Below, piece by piece: positions 35,275 through 47,363 of a DNA stretch of 64,000 bases. Made by a program: the position numbers and the translations under genes. Source of the DNA: Falsiroseomonas tokyonensis (GTDB lineage Bacteria; Pseudomonadota; Alphaproteobacteria; Acetobacterales; Acetobacteraceae); assembly GCF_019024325.1 (NCBI RefSeq), contig NZ_JAFNJS010000001.1, forward strand, positions 930,001 to 994,000, in the 5' to 3' direction. Each line of letters begins with the position of its first letter. Within the stretch, counting starts at the first letter, position 1. The notes beneath the pieces are model-generated. The model worked only from the letters and a program-made list of their open reading frames with translations, had not been told where the DNA came from and searched no databases.

Positions 35275-36306
35275 ATGAAGGCTCTTCGCCTGGCCCTGAC
35301 CGCCATGATGGGCGGCGTGGCCATGCTGGCCATGCCAGCCATGGCCCAGGCCCCCACGCAGTCGCCCACGCTGGACGCGATCCGCGCCCGTGGCACGCTG
35401 ATCTGCGGCGTGAATACCGGCCTTGCCGGCTTCGCGCAGCCGGACAGCCAGGGCGTGTGGCGCGGCTTCGATGTGGATTACTGCCGCGCCGTCGCCGTCG
35501 CGCTGTGGAACGATCCGACCAAGGTCCGCTACGTGCCGACCACCGCGCAGAACCGCTTCACGGCGCTGCAGTCGGGCGAGGTCGACATGCTGGCCCGCAA
35601 CACGACCTGGACGCTGTCGCGCGACACCTCGCTGGGCCTCGAATTCTCCACCACCAATTTCTATGACGGCCAGGGCTTCATGGTGAAGACCTCGGCCGGC
35701 GTGCGCACGGCGCGCGACCTGCAGGGCGCCACCATCTGCGTGCAGCCCGGCACGACCACCGAGCAGAACCTGAGCGACTGGGCGCGTGCCAACCGCATCC
35801 GCTTCACCCCGGTGGTGATCGAGCGGCTGGAGGAAGTGGTGGGCGCCTATGTCTCCGGCCGCTGCGATGCCTATACGACCGACGTCTCCGGCCTCGCCTC
35901 CACCCGCTCGGCCCAGCCGCGCCCGGCCGAGCACATGATCCTGCCGGATGTCATCAGCAAGGAACCGCTGGGCGTGGCCGTGCGCCATGGCGACCAGCGC
36001 TTCGCCGATCTGGTGAAGTGGATTCATTTCGGCCTGGTGGGTGCCGAGGAATTGGGCATCACCGCCGCCAATGTGCAGCAGGCGGCGCAGTCCGACGCCC
36101 GCCCGGACGCGCAGCGCATGCTCGGCCGCAGCGGCGAGCTGGGCCAGATGCTGGGCGTGGACAACCTGTGGATGGTCAACATCATCCGCACGCTGGGCAA
36201 TTACGGCGAGATCTTCGAGCGCAACCTGGCGCCGATCGGCCTGCAGCGCGGCCCGAACGCGCTCTGGACCAATGGCGGCCTGCAATACGCGCCGCCGCTG
36301 CGCTGA
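35275..36306 (+). CDS. aapJ: General L-amino acid ABC transporter, substrate-binding protein
   Basis: 343 residues. Signal MKALRLALTAMMGGVAML...PAMA|Q, then the family sequence TLDAIRARGTLICGVNTGLAGFA, QGVWRGFDVDYCRAVAVALW, TTWTLSRDTSLGLEF. It binds a range of L-amino acids for AapQMP. ATG 35275 follows AGGGAG; the longer frame back to 35008 is not signal-like. A perfect TTGACA lies at 35104-35109, but the following -10 is weak. Hairpins after the gene probably keep this message more abundant than the permease message. Confidence 0.95.
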   Translation: MKALRLALTAMMGGVAMLAMPAMAQAPTQSPTLDAIRARGTLICGVNTGLAGFAQPDSQGVWRGFDVDYCRAVAVALWNDPTKVRYVPTTAQNRFTALQSGEVDMLARNTTWTLSRDTSLGLEFSTTNFYDGQGFMVKTSAGVRTARDLQGATICVQPGTTTEQNLSDWARANRIRFTPVVIERLEEVVGAYVSGRCDAYTTDVSGLASTRSAQPRPAEHMILPDVISKEPLGVAVRHGDQRFADLVKWIHFGLVGAEELGITAANVQQAAQSDARPDAQRMLGRSGELGQMLGVDNLWMVNIIRTLGNYGEIFERNLAPIGLQRGPNALWTNGGLQYAPPLR

Positions 36307-36616
36307 AGGCAGACCCCGCACGCGGCGCCGCCGCGTGAGATGAGGGCCGGGCGGCGAGAAGCCGCCCGGTCCCGCCGCCGGGCCCCGTCCCGGCGCCGGC
36401 TGCGGGCCGGCCGAACCGCCGCCGCCGCCTGGCAGAACCCGGCGGGCCAGGCCGGCGATCCGCCCTGCTCTCGCCGGCCCCGCTCTTGCATGTCCGTCCC
36501 GAGCCTCCACCCCTATTGCATCCGCCGGGTCTCCACGGCCCGCAGGATGAGACACCCCCAGAGAGACCACCGGCGGGAGCCAACCCGCAGGAGCCAATCC
36601 GCAACAGGGATGCTGC
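36307..36616. other. 310-bp gap between aapJ and aapQ with two hairpins
   Basis: A short hairpin cacgcggc-gcc-gccgcgtg lies just after the aapJ stop (about 36319-36337). The better one is CCGGGCGGC-GAGAA-GCCGCCCGG at 36347-36369, a perfect 9-bp stem. No T-tract follows. Such structures between a binding-protein gene and its permease genes usually protect the 5' message and limit read-through. No open frame here looks coding. Confidence 0.55.
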
Positions 36617-37822
36617 ATGTCCTCCTCGACCCTCGATCCGCGCCTGTCGAAGGCCGGGCCGCCACGACGACCGATCCGCCTGTCCTGGTCCGATGAGCGC
36701 CTGCGCGGCATCGTCTGGCAGGTGCTGGTGGTCGGTGTCGTCGGCGTCATCTTCTATTGGTTGTGGTCCAATACGGTGCACAACCTGGAGGTGCGCCGGA
36801 TCGCGACCGGCTTCGGCTTCCTGGACCGCGAGGCAGGGCTGCCGATCGGCGAGACCCTGATCGACTACGACCCCACCGATACCTACCGCCGCGCCCTGAT
36901 GGTGGGCGTGCTGAACACGCTGAAGGTGGCGGTTGTGGGCGTGGTGCTGGCCACCATCCTGGGCACGCTGGTCGGCATCGCCCGGCTGTCGCAGAACTGG
37001 CTGCTGTCCAAGATCGCCGGCGTCTATGTCGAGCTGATCCGCGACCTGCCGCTGCTGCTGCAGCTGCTGTTCTGGTACACCATCCTGCAGAGCCTGCCCC
37101 CGCCGCGCCAGGCGCTGAACCCGGTGGATGGCGTCTTCCTGTCCAATCGCGGACTGCTGCTGCCCTTCATCGAATGGCTGCCGGCGCATAGCTGGGCGCT
37201 GGTGGCGCTGGTGGCGGGGCTGATTGGCACCTTCCTCTATTCCAAGGCGATGCGCGCCCGGCAATATGCCGATGGCCAGCCGCGCAAGATCTGGCCGGCG
37301 GCGCTGGGCCTGATGGTCGGGCTGCCGCTGCTGGTCTGGATCGCCTATGGCGCGCCCTTCACGCCGGATGTGCCGGCACTGCGCGGCTTCAACTTCCGTG
37401 GCGGCATCGCCATGACGCCGGAATACTTCGCGCTGCTGCTGGGCCTGGTGACGTACACCGCCGGCTTCATCGCCGAGATCGTCCGCGCCGGCATCCTGGC
37501 GGTGAACCAGGGGCAGTGGGAGGCGGCCCAGGCGCTGGGAATGCGCCGCGGCGATATCCTGAAGCGCATCGTGCTGCCGCAGGCGCTGCGGGTGATCGTG
37601 CCGCCGATGACCAGCCAGTACCTGAACCTGACCAAGAACAGCTCGCTCGCGGTCGCCATCGGCTACCAGGACATCGTCAGCATCGCCAATACCACGCTGA
37701 ACCAGACCGGCCAGGCGATCGAGGGCATCGCCATCATCATGCTGGTCTACCTGACCATCAGCCTGTCGATCAGCCTGTTCATGAACTGGTACAACGCCAA
37801 GATCGCGCTGGTGGAGCGGTAA
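36617..37822 (+). CDS. aapQ: General L-amino acid ABC transporter, permease AapQ
   Basis: 401 residues, inner membrane. First helix VWQVLVVGVVGVIFYWLW near 35-55. The HAAT-type EAA loop is EAAQALGMRRGDILKRIVLP near 302-321, and LNLTKNSSLAVAIGYQDIVS follows. The region 175-260 is a longer insert than in simple permeases, normal for AapQ. Works with AapM and AapP. It starts 310 bp after aapJ and 108 bp separate it from aapM. Confidence 0.95.
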   Translation: MSSSTLDPRLSKAGPPRRPIRLSWSDERLRGIVWQVLVVGVVGVIFYWLWSNTVHNLEVRRIATGFGFLDREAGLPIGETLIDYDPTDTYRRALMVGVLNTLKVAVVGVVLATILGTLVGIARLSQNWLLSKIAGVYVELIRDLPLLLQLLFWYTILQSLPPPRQALNPVDGVFLSNRGLLLPFIEWLPAHSWALVALVAGLIGTFLYSKAMRARQYADGQPRKIWPAALGLMVGLPLLVWIAYGAPFTPDVPALRGFNFRGGIAMTPEYFALLLGLVTYTAGFIAEIVRAGILAVNQGQWEAAQALGMRRGDILKRIVLPQALRVIVPPMTSQYLNLTKNSSLAVAIGYQDIVSIANTTLNQTGQAIEGIAIIMLVYLTISLSISLFMNWYNAKIALVER

Positions 37823-37930
37823 AGCCATGCCCTGCCCGATCCGCAGCGCCCCTGGCGCATCATCCCCATCCCGGCGCCTTCAGCCCCCGGCCGAAGGCGG
37901 CGCGCGCATCATCCCGGTGGAGCGCCAAGC

Positions 37931-39073
37931 ATGAGCGACGTGACGCTGAACGCCGCCACCGCCAATGCGGAAGCGGCCCCCCGTACCGCCCCCGTCGCCA
38001 CCACCGGCGCCGCGGCCTGGCTGCGGGCCAATCTCTTCTCCTCCTGGATCAACACCGCGGTCACCCTGGCGCTCGGCTACCTGGTCGTGCGCTGGACCAT
38101 GGGCTTCATCGACTGGGCCTTCGTGAACGCGATCTGGACCGTGCCGATGAACGGCAACGTGCCCGATACCGCCGCCTGCCGCGAGATCCGCGGGACGGGC
38201 GCCTGCTGGGCCGTGATCGAGGAAAAGCACCGCTTCATCCTGTTCGGCACCTACCCCTATGAGGAACACTGGCGGCCGCTGCTGGTCTGCGCCCTGTTCA
38301 TCGGCCTCTATATCGTCTCCGCCATGCGGCGCTTCTGGAACTGGGTGCTGGTCCCGATCTGGATCGTCACGCTGACCGTCATCGGCGTGCTGATGTGGGG
38401 CGGGGTCCTCGGCCTGTCCTACGTGCCGCAGGAACGCTGGGGCGGGCTGCCGATCACGCTGATCCTGTCCACCTTCGGCCTGGCCTTCGCCTTCCCGCTG
38501 GCCATCCTGGTGGCACTCGGCCGCCGGTCGCGCCTGCCGGCCATCAAGATGCTCTGCGTGCTCTACGTGGAACTGGTGCGCGGCGTGCCGCTGATCAGCC
38601 TGCTGTTCATGGCCAGCGTGATGTTCCCGCTTTTCCTCCCGGAAGGCATGAACATCGACAAGCTGCTGCGCGCCCAGGTCGCCATCACCCTGTTCGCCGG
38701 CGCCTACCTGGCCGAGGTGGTCCGCGCCGGCCTGCAGACCCTGCCGCGCGGCCAGTACGAGGCCGCCGAGGCGCTCGGCCTGTCCTACTGGCAGAAGACC
38801 GGCTTCATCATCCTGCCGCAGGCGCTGCGCCTGGTGATCCCGCCGCTGGTGAACACCTTCATCGGTTTCTTCAAGGATACGAGCCTCGTGCTCATCATCG
38901 GCATCTTCGACCTGCTGACCGCGGGCAAGACCGCCATCGTCGAACCCGCTTGGCAGGGCTTCGGCGTGGAAGTCTACGTCTTCGTCGGCGCCATCTACCT
39001 GGTGTTCTGCTTCGCGATGTCGAAATACAGCCAGGACCTGGAACGCGACCTCAACCAACACCGCCGCCGCTAG
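37931..39073 (+). CDS. aapM: General L-amino acid ABC transporter, permease AapM
   Basis: 380 residues. The periplasmic-side Cys pair region [21 protein letters not shown] near 75-98 and the EAA loop [20 protein letters not shown] near 276-295 with [20 protein letters not shown] after it identify AapM. A 40-residue alanine-rich N-terminus precedes the first helix. Its stop is 8 bp before the aapP start. Confidence 0.95.
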   Translation: MSDVTLNAATANAEAAPRTAPVATTGAAAWLRANLFSSWINTAVTLALGYLVVRWTMGFIDWAFVNAIWTVPMNGNVPDTAACREIRGTGACWAVIEEKHRFILFGTYPYEEHWRPLLVCALFIGLYIVSAMRRFWNWVLVPIWIVTLTVIGVLMWGGVLGLSYVPQERWGGLPITLILSTFGLAFAFPLAILVALGRRSRLPAIKMLCVLYVELVRGVPLISLLFMASVMFPLFLPEGMNIDKLLRAQVAITLFAGAYLAEVVRAGLQTLPRGQYEAAEALGLSYWQKTGFIILPQALRLVIPPLVNTFIGFFKDTSLVLIIGIFDLLTAGKTAIVEPAWQGFGVEVYVFVGAIYLVFCFAMSKYSQDLERDLNQHRRR

Positions 39074-39081
39074 GAACGACC

Positions 39082-39876
39082 ATGAGCGAAACCATCGACC
39101 ACGAGGCCCGCTTCGCCTCCGCCATGCGGACCGACACGCCGCCGGCCATCGTGCTGCAGGACGTGAACAAGTGGTTCGGCGCGCTGCACGTGCTGCGCGA
39201 CATCAACCTCACCGTCTCGACCGGCGAACGCGTGGTGGTCTGCGGGCCCTCCGGCTCCGGCAAGTCCACCATGATCCGCTGCATCAACCGGCTGGAACAA
39301 CACCAGCAGGGCAAGATCATGGTCGACGGCATCGAACTGTCCGACGACCTGCGCAGCCTGGACGCCATCCGCCGCGAAGTCGGCATGGTGTTCCAGTCCT
39401 TCAACCTGTTTCCGCACCTCACCATCCTCGAGAACTGCACCCTCGCCCCGATCTGGGTGCGCCGGATGCCGAAGAAGGAAGCCGAGGAACTGGCGATGGA
39501 ATACCTGACCCGGGTGCGCATCCCGGAACAGGCCAAGAAATACCCGGGCCAACTCTCCGGCGGCCAGCAGCAGCGCGTCGCCATCGCCCGGGCACTGTGC
39601 ATGAAACCCAAGATCATGCTCTTCGACGAGCCGACCTCGGCCCTCGACCCGGAAATGATCAAGGAAGTGCTGGATACCATGGTGATGCTGGCGGAAACCG
39701 GCATGACCATGATCTGCGTGACCCACGAAATGGGCTTCGCCCGCCAGGTGGCCGACCGCGTGGTCTTCATGGACCGCGGCGAGATCGTCGAAAGCGGCGA
39801 ACCCGAAGCCCTCTTCTCCGACCCCAAGACCGACCGCCTGCGCCTGTTCCTGAGCCAGATCCTGCGCGGGCACTGA
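39082..39876 (+). CDS. aapP: General L-amino acid ABC transporter, ATP-binding protein
   Basis: 264 residues. Walker [10 protein letters not shown] at 55-63, signature LSGGQQQR, Walker [15 protein letters not shown], and a His switch in CVTHEMGFA. It drives AapQM. The start ATG 39082 gives [15 protein letters not shown]; the frame is open back into aapM and is discarded there. The 3' end is followed 13 bp later by the nested palindromic element. Confidence 0.96.
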   Translation: MSETIDHEARFASAMRTDTPPAIVLQDVNKWFGALHVLRDINLTVSTGERVVVCGPSGSGKSTMIRCINRLEQHQQGKIMVDGIELSDDLRSLDAIRREVGMVFQSFNLFPHLTILENCTLAPIWVRRMPKKEAEELAMEYLTRVRIPEQAKKYPGQLSGGQQQRVAIARALCMKPKIMLFDEPTSALDPEMIKEVLDTMVMLAETGMTMICVTHEMGFARQVADRVVFMDRGEIVESGEPEALFSDPKTDRLRLFLSQILRGH

Positions 39877-39888
39877 GGCAGGAGGTTG

Positions 39889-40121
39889 CGCGGGGCGATT
39901 GCGGGGGAGGCTTTGCCTCCCCCTGCACCCCCACCACAAAGGGCTTTGGCCCTTTGAACCCAGGGATGAAGGGGAGGGTGGAGGAGGGGCCTGAGCGACC
40001 GCACGGCCGAAGCGCCCGCGGCCCCTCCTCCACCCTCCCCTTGAGTCAAGGTTTCCAAAGGCCCACTGGCCTTTGGTGGGTGGGGTGCGGGGAGGGCAAG
40101 GCCCTCCCCGCATCGCCCGCG
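39889..40121. repeat. Nested palindromic element, copy 1 (between aapP and kup)
   Basis: The outer arms (about 39889-39941 and 40071-40121) are complementary to each other. Inside are five hairpins: 39903-39923 (9-bp stem), 39938-39955, the central one, 40055-40076 (9-bp stem, CACT loop) and 40088-40110 (10-bp stem). The central stem is a perfect 23-bp inverted repeat (39969-39991 with 40020-40042) around a 28-nt loop. No open frame fits. The same layout recurs at 58942-59169. It could be a mobile-element-derived repeat or a structured RNA; the kup start follows 80 bp later. Confidence 0.85.
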
Positions 40122-40201
40122 CCACCCCCCTGCCGCCCTGCTTGCGCCGGCCCTGGCATCGGTCCTATGGCTCCGCCGGTTGCGCATGTGGAGCGACGCC
40201 T

Positions 40202-42076
40202 TTGAGTCATTCTCCCGCGGCTGAGCGTCCTGTGACCTTGGCTGCCCTGATTGGTGTGTTGGGTGTCGTCTATGGCGATATCGGCACCAGCCCGTTGTAT
40301 GCCTTGCGGGCGTCGTTGTTGCATTTCTCGGCCGATGGCATCGAGCGGTGGGAGATTCTGGGGCTTCTCAGCCTGATCTTCTGGTCCTTGGTGCTGACCG
40401 TCACGGTCAAGTACGTGATTTTCATGCTGCGCGCCGACAATCGGGGCGAGGGTGGCATTCTGGCCCTGATGGCCCTGGCGCAGCGGCAGGCGCGGACGGA
40501 GCGGGGGCGTTGGCTGGTGGCGCTGATCGGCATTGCCGGGGCCAGCCTGTTCTTCGGCGATGGCATCATCACCCCGGCCATTTCGGTGCTCTCGGCGGTG
40601 GAGGGGTTGAAGGTCATTTCGCCGGCCTTCGAGGAGGCGGTGGTGCCGATCGCGCTCGGCATCCTGCTGGCGCTGTTCCTGGTGCAGTGGCGTGGCACGG
40701 GCAGCATGGGGCGGATTTTCGGCCCGATCTGTGCCTTGTGGTTCGGCGTGATCGGGCTGCTGGGGCTGATCGAGGTGGTGCGGGAGCCGCAGGTGCTGGT
40801 GGCGCTGTCGCCCAGCTATGCCATCCAGTTCTGCGCCTATTATCATTTGGCGGCCTTCATCGCCTTCGGCTCCGTCGTGCTGGCGGTGACGGGGGCGGAG
40901 GCGCTGTATGCCGATATGGGCCACTTCGGCCGCAAGCCGATCCAGCTGGCCTGGGTGGCCTTCGTGCTGCCGGCGCTGGCGCTGAACTATTTCGGCCAGG
41001 GGGCGCTGCTGCTGTCGGATCCTTCGGCGATCGAGAATCCCTTCTTCCTTCTGGCGCCGGAATGGGCGCGGCTGCCGCTGGTGGTGCTGGCGACGATGGC
41101 GACCATCATTGCCAGCCAGGCGATGATCTCGGGTGCCTTCTCCATCGCGCGGCAGTGCGTGCAGATGGGTTTCCTGCCGCGGCTGACGGTGCATCACACC
41201 AGCGAGACGGAGCAGGGCCAGATCTACCTGCCGCAGGTGAACATGCTGCTGCTGATCGGCGTGGTCATCCTGGTGCTGGAGTTCAAGAACAGCGACAGCC
41301 TGGCGGCGGCCTATGGCCTGGCGGTGACGGGCACCTTCGTCTGCACTTCCTGCCTGGCGCTGCTGGTGTTCCGGCGGGTGTTCAACTGGTCCTGGGTGCT
41401 GGTGATCGCGGTCTTCGGCCCGCTGCTGCTGCTGGACCTGGCCTTCTTCATCTCGACCGCGCTGAAGATCCCGGAGGGCGGCTACGTGCCGCTGATCCTG
41501 GGCCTGCTGATCCTGACGCTGATGCTGACCTGGCGGCGCGGGCGGGACCTGTTGTTCGCCCGCTTCCGGCAGGACAGCCTGCCGCTGAAGTCCTTCCTGG
41601 CCCGGCTGCCGCAGTCCCGCACCACGCGGGTGCCGGGCATTGCCGTGTTCATGACGGGCCAGGCGGACTTCGTGCCGGGGGCGCTGCTGCACAATCTGAA
41701 GCACAACAAGGTGCTGCATCAGCGCGTGCTCTTCGTCACCGTGATCAACGAGGACATTCCCCGCGTCGAGGAGCGGCGGGAGGTGACGGAGCTGGCGCCC
41801 GACATCCATCGCGTGATCCTGCGCTACGGCTTCCTGGAAAGCCCGCATATCCCGCGGGAGCTGGAGGCGTTGCGCGACATCGGCATTCCCTTCGAGCCGA
41901 TGCAGGCCAGCTATTTCCTGGGGCGGGAGACGGTGGTGGCGGCGGCGGTGCCGAAGATGCCGCGCTGGCGCCAATGGCTGTTCACCATCATGAGCCGCAA
42001 CGCGCTGCCGGCCACGGAATTCTTCCGCATCCCCTCGGACCGGGTGGTGGAGCTTGGCGTGCGGGTGGCCATCTGA
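40202..42076 (+). CDS. kup: Low-affinity potassium transporter Kup
   Basis: 624 residues, inner membrane K+ uptake permease. Family hallmarks: [16 protein letters not shown] near 20-35, [51 protein letters not shown], then twelve hydrophobic segments and a cytoplasmic C-terminus. The best start is TTG at 40202 (reads [20 protein letters not shown]), with a GGAG at 40190-40193 eight bases upstream. No in-frame ATG is near. No other potassium gene is adjacent. Confidence 0.94.
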   Translation: MSHSPAAERPVTLAALIGVLGVVYGDIGTSPLYALRASLLHFSADGIERWEILGLLSLIFWSLVLTVTVKYVIFMLRADNRGEGGILALMALAQRQARTERGRWLVALIGIAGASLFFGDGIITPAISVLSAVEGLKVISPAFEEAVVPIALGILLALFLVQWRGTGSMGRIFGPICALWFGVIGLLGLIEVVREPQVLVALSPSYAIQFCAYYHLAAFIAFGSVVLAVTGAEALYADMGHFGRKPIQLAWVAFVLPALALNYFGQGALLLSDPSAIENPFFLLAPEWARLPLVVLATMATIIASQAMISGAFSIARQCVQMGFLPRLTVHHTSETEQGQIYLPQVNMLLLIGVVILVLEFKNSDSLAAAYGLAVTGTFVCTSCLALLVFRRVFNWSWVLVIAVFGPLLLLDLAFFISTALKIPEGGYVPLILGLLILTLMLTWRRGRDLLFARFRQDSLPLKSFLARLPQSRTTRVPGIAVFMTGQADFVPGALLHNLKHNKVLHQRVLFVTVINEDIPRVEERREVTELAPDIHRVILRYGFLESPHIPRELEALRDIGIPFEPMQASYFLGRETVVAAAVPKMPRWRQWLFTIMSRNALPATEFFRIPSDRVVELGVRVAI

Positions 42077-42125
42077 ACCCGGTGGCGCTCTGCTGCGTTG
42101 CAGGAGGCTGACGAGGGAGGGGCCC

Positions 42126-42500
42126 GTGACCGCGGCGAAGCTGGTGGAAGTGACCCTGGCGATGACCTGGAGTCCGGCCGAGCCCGAGGGGCATGCCGGA
42201 TATCGCATCGTCTTTGCCATGGCGCTGGATTCGCAGGGCGGCCCCGATGCCGCGGCCTGGCTGGCCGACCCCGACCCATGGCCGGCGCGGCAGGAGACGC
42301 CGGGCGAGCCGGTGCGGCACGGCGATGTCGCGCATGATGAGGAAGGCTGGTCGCTGCGCTTCCCGCGCGAGGGCGGGGCGCTGAGCGAGGCACCGCTGCA
42401 CCGCATCTTCGGCGGTCCCGGCTGGCTGCGGCCGGGTGAGGTGGTGACGATTGCCGGCCCCGAGGGCGAGGCCGCCTGGCGGATCGTCGGCGTTGCCTGA
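42126..42500 (+). CDS. Small hypothetical protein
   Basis: 124 residues from GTG 42126, which is preceded by AGGGAGGGG; ATG 42054 in the same frame overlaps kup. No signal peptide. Reads VTAAKLVEVTLAMTWSPAEP, then DDEEG-like acidic and GEAAWRIVGVA at the end, a single beta-rich domain. Starts 49 bp after kup and probably shares its transcript. I do not recognise the family. Confidence 0.6.
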   Translation: MTAAKLVEVTLAMTWSPAEPEGHAGYRIVFAMALDSQGGPDAAAWLADPDPWPARQETPGEPVRHGDVAHDEEGWSLRFPREGGALSEAPLHRIFGGPGWLRPGEVVTIAGPEGEAAWRIVGVA

Positions 42501-42507
42501 AAAAGCC

Positions 42508-42530
42508 CTCTCCCCCTGACAGGGGGAGAG
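42508..42530. terminator. Bidirectional hairpin between convergent genes
   Basis: CTCTCCCCCT-GAC-AGGGGGAGAG, a perfect 10-bp stem between the small gene ending at 42500 and katG ending at 42563. The flanking text (GTTGGGTGAGGGGG) is that of a dispersed palindrome common in proteobacteria; the same core is at 27267-27291. Confidence 0.6.
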
Positions 42531-42562
42531 AGTTGGGTGAGGGGGACGCGCCCCCGGACCGA

Positions 42563-44858
<2,296 letters not shown>

Positions 44859-44892
44859 CGACTGCGTCGATTGAACCGGCCCCAAATGAGAA

Positions 44893-44920
44893 CCGCCAGC
44901 CCCGGTGCCGGGACTGGCGG
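44893..44920 (-). terminator. Rho-independent-like terminator of tRNA-Ala
   Basis: Minus strand: CCGCCAGTCCCGG-CA-CCGGGGCTGGCGG, a 13-bp stem with one G-T pair, followed by TTCTCATTT. It starts 9 bp past the 3' end of the tRNA gene. Confidence 0.65.
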
Positions 44921-44929
44921 TCTGAAACC

Positions 44930-45005
<76 letters not shown>

Positions 45006-45028
45006 GCACGCCGAAGCGCGAGGCCGGC

Positions 45029-45057
45029 CGTATAGCGGCCGGTCCGGGGCTGCGCAA
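45029..45057 (-). promoter_or_regulatory. Promoter of the tRNA-Ala gene
   Basis: Minus strand: -35 TTGCGC (45057-45052), 17-bp spacer, -10 TATACG (45034-45029). It would give a transcript start about 17 nt before the tRNA 5' end. It lies in a GGCCGG-rich palindromic context. Confidence 0.6.
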
Positions 45058-45171
45058 GCCTGCCCCCCGCGGCTTTCTTCAGCCCCTTCGCAACCTCTTC
45101 CGCGACCTCTTCCGTGAGGGCCCAGACCCGCATAGTTTCGCCCCGAAGCGTGGAAGGGTGGCAGGGGCAGG

Positions 45172-45873
45172 ATGAGCAAGATCTACGGGGATGCGACCTC
45201 GGCACTCGCCGGGCTGCTGCGGGATGGCATGACCATCATGTCCGGCGGCTTCGGCATCAGCGGCATTCCCTCGGTGCTGATCGAGGCGATCCGGGCGAGC
45301 GGGGTGAAGGACCTCACCGTCATCTCCAACAATGCCGGAATCGACGATGCGGGCCTCGGCCTGCTGCTGCATACGCGGCAGATCCGCAAGATGATCAGCT
45401 CCTACGTGGGTGAGAACGCGACCTTCGCCAAGCAGTACCTGGCGGGCGAGCTGGAGATCGAATTCAACCCGCAGGGCACGCTGGCCGAGCGCATCCGCGC
45501 CGGCGGCGCCGGCATCCCCGCCTTCTTCACCAAGACCGGCTACGGCACGGCGGTGGCGGAGGGCAAGGAGACCCGGGAATTCGATGGCGAGCATTATGTG
45601 ATGGAGCGCGGCTTGTTCGCCGATCTCGCCATCATCCATGCCTGGAAGGCCGACCAGGAGGGCAACCTCGTCTATCGGAAGACCGCGCGGAATTTCAATC
45701 CGGTGATGGCCACCGCGGCGAAGGTGACCGTCGCGCAGGTCGAGCACATCGTGGCGAATGGCGAGATCGACGCCGACCACGTCCACACGCCCGGCATCTT
45801 CGTGAAGCGCATGATCGCGCTGCCCGCCGATTTCCAGAAGCGGATCGAGCAGCGCACCGTGACGAAACGCTGA
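45172..45873 (+). CDS. scoA: 3-oxoacid (succinyl/acyl) CoA-transferase, subunit A
   Basis: 233 residues. Class I CoA-transferase alpha subunit: MTIMSGGFGISGIPSVLIEA near 20-39, NNAGIDDAGLGLLL near 58-71, and EFDGEHYVMERGLFADLAII. It moves CoA from succinyl-CoA to acetoacetate or related acids, as a complex with subunit B, in ketone-body or butyrate use. The ATG follows a GGCAGG. The subunit B gene follows 183 bp later. Confidence 0.94.
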   Translation: MSKIYGDATSALAGLLRDGMTIMSGGFGISGIPSVLIEAIRASGVKDLTVISNNAGIDDAGLGLLLHTRQIRKMISSYVGENATFAKQYLAGELEIEFNPQGTLAERIRAGGAGIPAFFTKTGYGTAVAEGKETREFDGEHYVMERGLFADLAIIHAWKADQEGNLVYRKTARNFNPVMATAAKVTVAQVEHIVANGEIDADHVHTPGIFVKRMIALPADFQKRIEQRTVTKR

Positions 45874-45888
45874 CATGATGCCCTCAGT

Positions 45889-46015
45889 CGTGCCGCAGGC
45901 ACGCCAAAGGCGTGACGGGCGGGCGCTCCGCGCCCTTGGCTCCGCGCAGGCCGCTGGGGGTCTGCGCCGCAAGGTCGGTCTGTGCGCGGGCCGCATTCGC
46001 GGCCTCGGCCCGCGC
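45889..46015. repeat. Hairpin cluster between scoA and scoB
   Basis: Several perfect inverted repeats in the gap between the two cistrons: cgtgcc-gca-ggcacg (45889-45903), gggcgc-tcc-gcgccc (45921-45935), and gcgcgggcc...ggcccgcgc (45984-45992 and 46007-46015) with an inner ggccgc/gcggcc. CoA-transferase cistrons usually lie close together; the gap of 183 bp here is mostly these structures, comparable to 60584-60664. Confidence 0.65.
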
Positions 46016-46056
46016 GAAGTGGCGCGTGCCGCCCTCGCCTTTTCCTGGAGATAAAA

Positions 46057-46707
46057 ATGCCCTGGACCCGCGACGAAATGGCGGCGCGCGCGGCGCGCGA
46101 GCTGCAGGACGGCTTCTACGTCAACCTCGGCATCGGCATCCCGACGCTGGTGGCGAACCACGTGCCGCCCGGCATGACGGTGCAGCTGCAGTCGGAGAAC
46201 GGCATGCTCGGCCTCGGCCCCTTCCCCTATGAGGGGGAGGAGGACCCGGACCTGATCAATGCCGGCAAGCAGACCATCACCCAGCTGCCCAGCAGCAGCT
46301 TCTTCGACAGCGCCCAGTCCTTCGCCATGATCCGCGGCGGGCATATCGACCTGTCCATCCTGGGTGCGCTGCAGGTGGCGCAGAACGGGGATCTCGCGAA
46401 CTGGATGATCCCCGGCAAGATGGTGAAGGGCATGGGCGGCGCCATGGACCTGGTGGCCGGGGTGAAGCGGGTGATCGTGCTGATGGAGCACACCGCCGGC
46501 GGCAAACCCAAGCTGCTGAAGCAGTGCACCCTGCCGCTGACCGGCCGCCGCGTGGTGGATGTGGTGGTGACGGAGCTGGGCGTCTTCGCCATCGACAAGA
46601 AGGGCGATGGCCCGATGCGCCTGCTGGAACTGGCGCCCGGCGTCACCGAGGCCGAGGTGCGCGAGAAGACCGAGGCCGACTTCGTCTCCGCCCTGGTCAA
46701 TGCCTGA
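46057..46707 (+). CDS. scoB: 3-oxoacid (succinyl/acyl) CoA-transferase, subunit B
   Basis: 216 residues. The catalytic glutamate, which forms the CoA thioester, is E47 in [10 protein letters not shown]. Other markers: [16 protein letters not shown] near 24-39, [17 protein letters not shown] and the C-terminal [17 protein letters not shown] lies 8 bp before ATG 46057. Pairs with subunit A to form the A2B2-type enzyme. Confidence 0.94.
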   Translation: MPWTRDEMAARAARELQDGFYVNLGIGIPTLVANHVPPGMTVQLQSENGMLGLGPFPYEGEEDPDLINAGKQTITQLPSSSFFDSAQSFAMIRGGHIDLSILGALQVAQNGDLANWMIPGKMVKGMGGAMDLVAGVKRVIVLMEHTAGGKPKLLKQCTLPLTGRRVVDVVVTELGVFAIDKKGDGPMRLLELAPGVTEAEVREKTEADFVSALVNA

Positions 46708-46745
46708 ACGGCGAGGGGGGCGGATCGCGCCCCCCGACGAAAGGA

Positions 46746-47240
46746 TTACTGCAGCTGCGGCTGGCGCGCCTGCTGGTAGCGCAGGCGGTCCTCCTCCAGG
46801 ATCCGGCGCAGCCGCTCCAGCTCGCGCTCCCGCTCCGCCATCGAACGCTCCCAGTCCTGCCCGCCGGAAGCCTGGGTGCGGCTGGGGGCGGGCGCGGCGG
46901 CGGGCAGCGGGGTGGTCTCCCGCGCCTCCTGGCGCACGGGGGCGCGGCGGACCGTGCGGCGCGGCGTGCTGCGGCGGGTCGTCGTCGGGGCGGCGGCGGG
47001 CACGGGCGGCGGCGGCACCCAGTCCAGCAGCGGAATCGGGCCCCGCGCCTGCGCCTCGCCGGCCGGGGCATTCGGGGTGAAGGCCGGGGCATTCGGCGTG
47101 CGCTGCCGGAAACTGTCGAAATCCGTGACGGTGGAACTCAGCAGGTCGCGCCCGGGCCCGGCGTCGTTCCAGTGCTGCGCCGCGGCCGGCGCGGCGGCCA
47201 ACAGGACGAGGGGCAAGGCGAGAAGGGCAAAGCGGCGCAT
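46746..47240 (-). CDS. Secreted proline-rich hypothetical protein
   Basis: 164 residues. Signal MRRFALLALPLVLLAAAPAAA|Q; the upstream open frame to 47333 is not used. After NDAGPGRDLLSSTVTDFDSFR, a proline/alanine/arginine-rich region (residues about 65-120) is probably disordered, and the end is a charged helix (RSMAERERELERLRRILEED, about 130-155), likely a short coiled coil. No known domain. It faces scoB tail to tail (38 bp). Confidence 0.7.
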   Translation of the reverse strand: MRRFALLALPLVLLAAAPAAAQHWNDAGPGRDLLSSTVTDFDSFRQRTPNAPAFTPNAPAGEAQARGPIPLLDWVPPPPVPAAAPTTTRRSTPRRTVRRAPVRQEARETTPLPAAAPAPSRTQASGGQDWERSMAERERELERLRRILEEDRLRYQQARQPQLQ

Positions 47241-47363
47241 CGGGCGGGGTCCCAGTCTGGAACAGGAGGCTGGCGGCGCGGGGTGGCGCGTGCTGGCGCG
47301 AAGATGACCGGCCCGGCCGCGGCGCACAAGCAAGGAAAGCCGGATCAGGCCGGCAGGCGCCTC

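Noticed and set aside
40046-42406. Long open frame on the minus strand opposite kup
   Set aside because: It has high Gln/Arg/His content typical of an antisense reading of a membrane-protein gene; kup motifs are clear on the plus strand.
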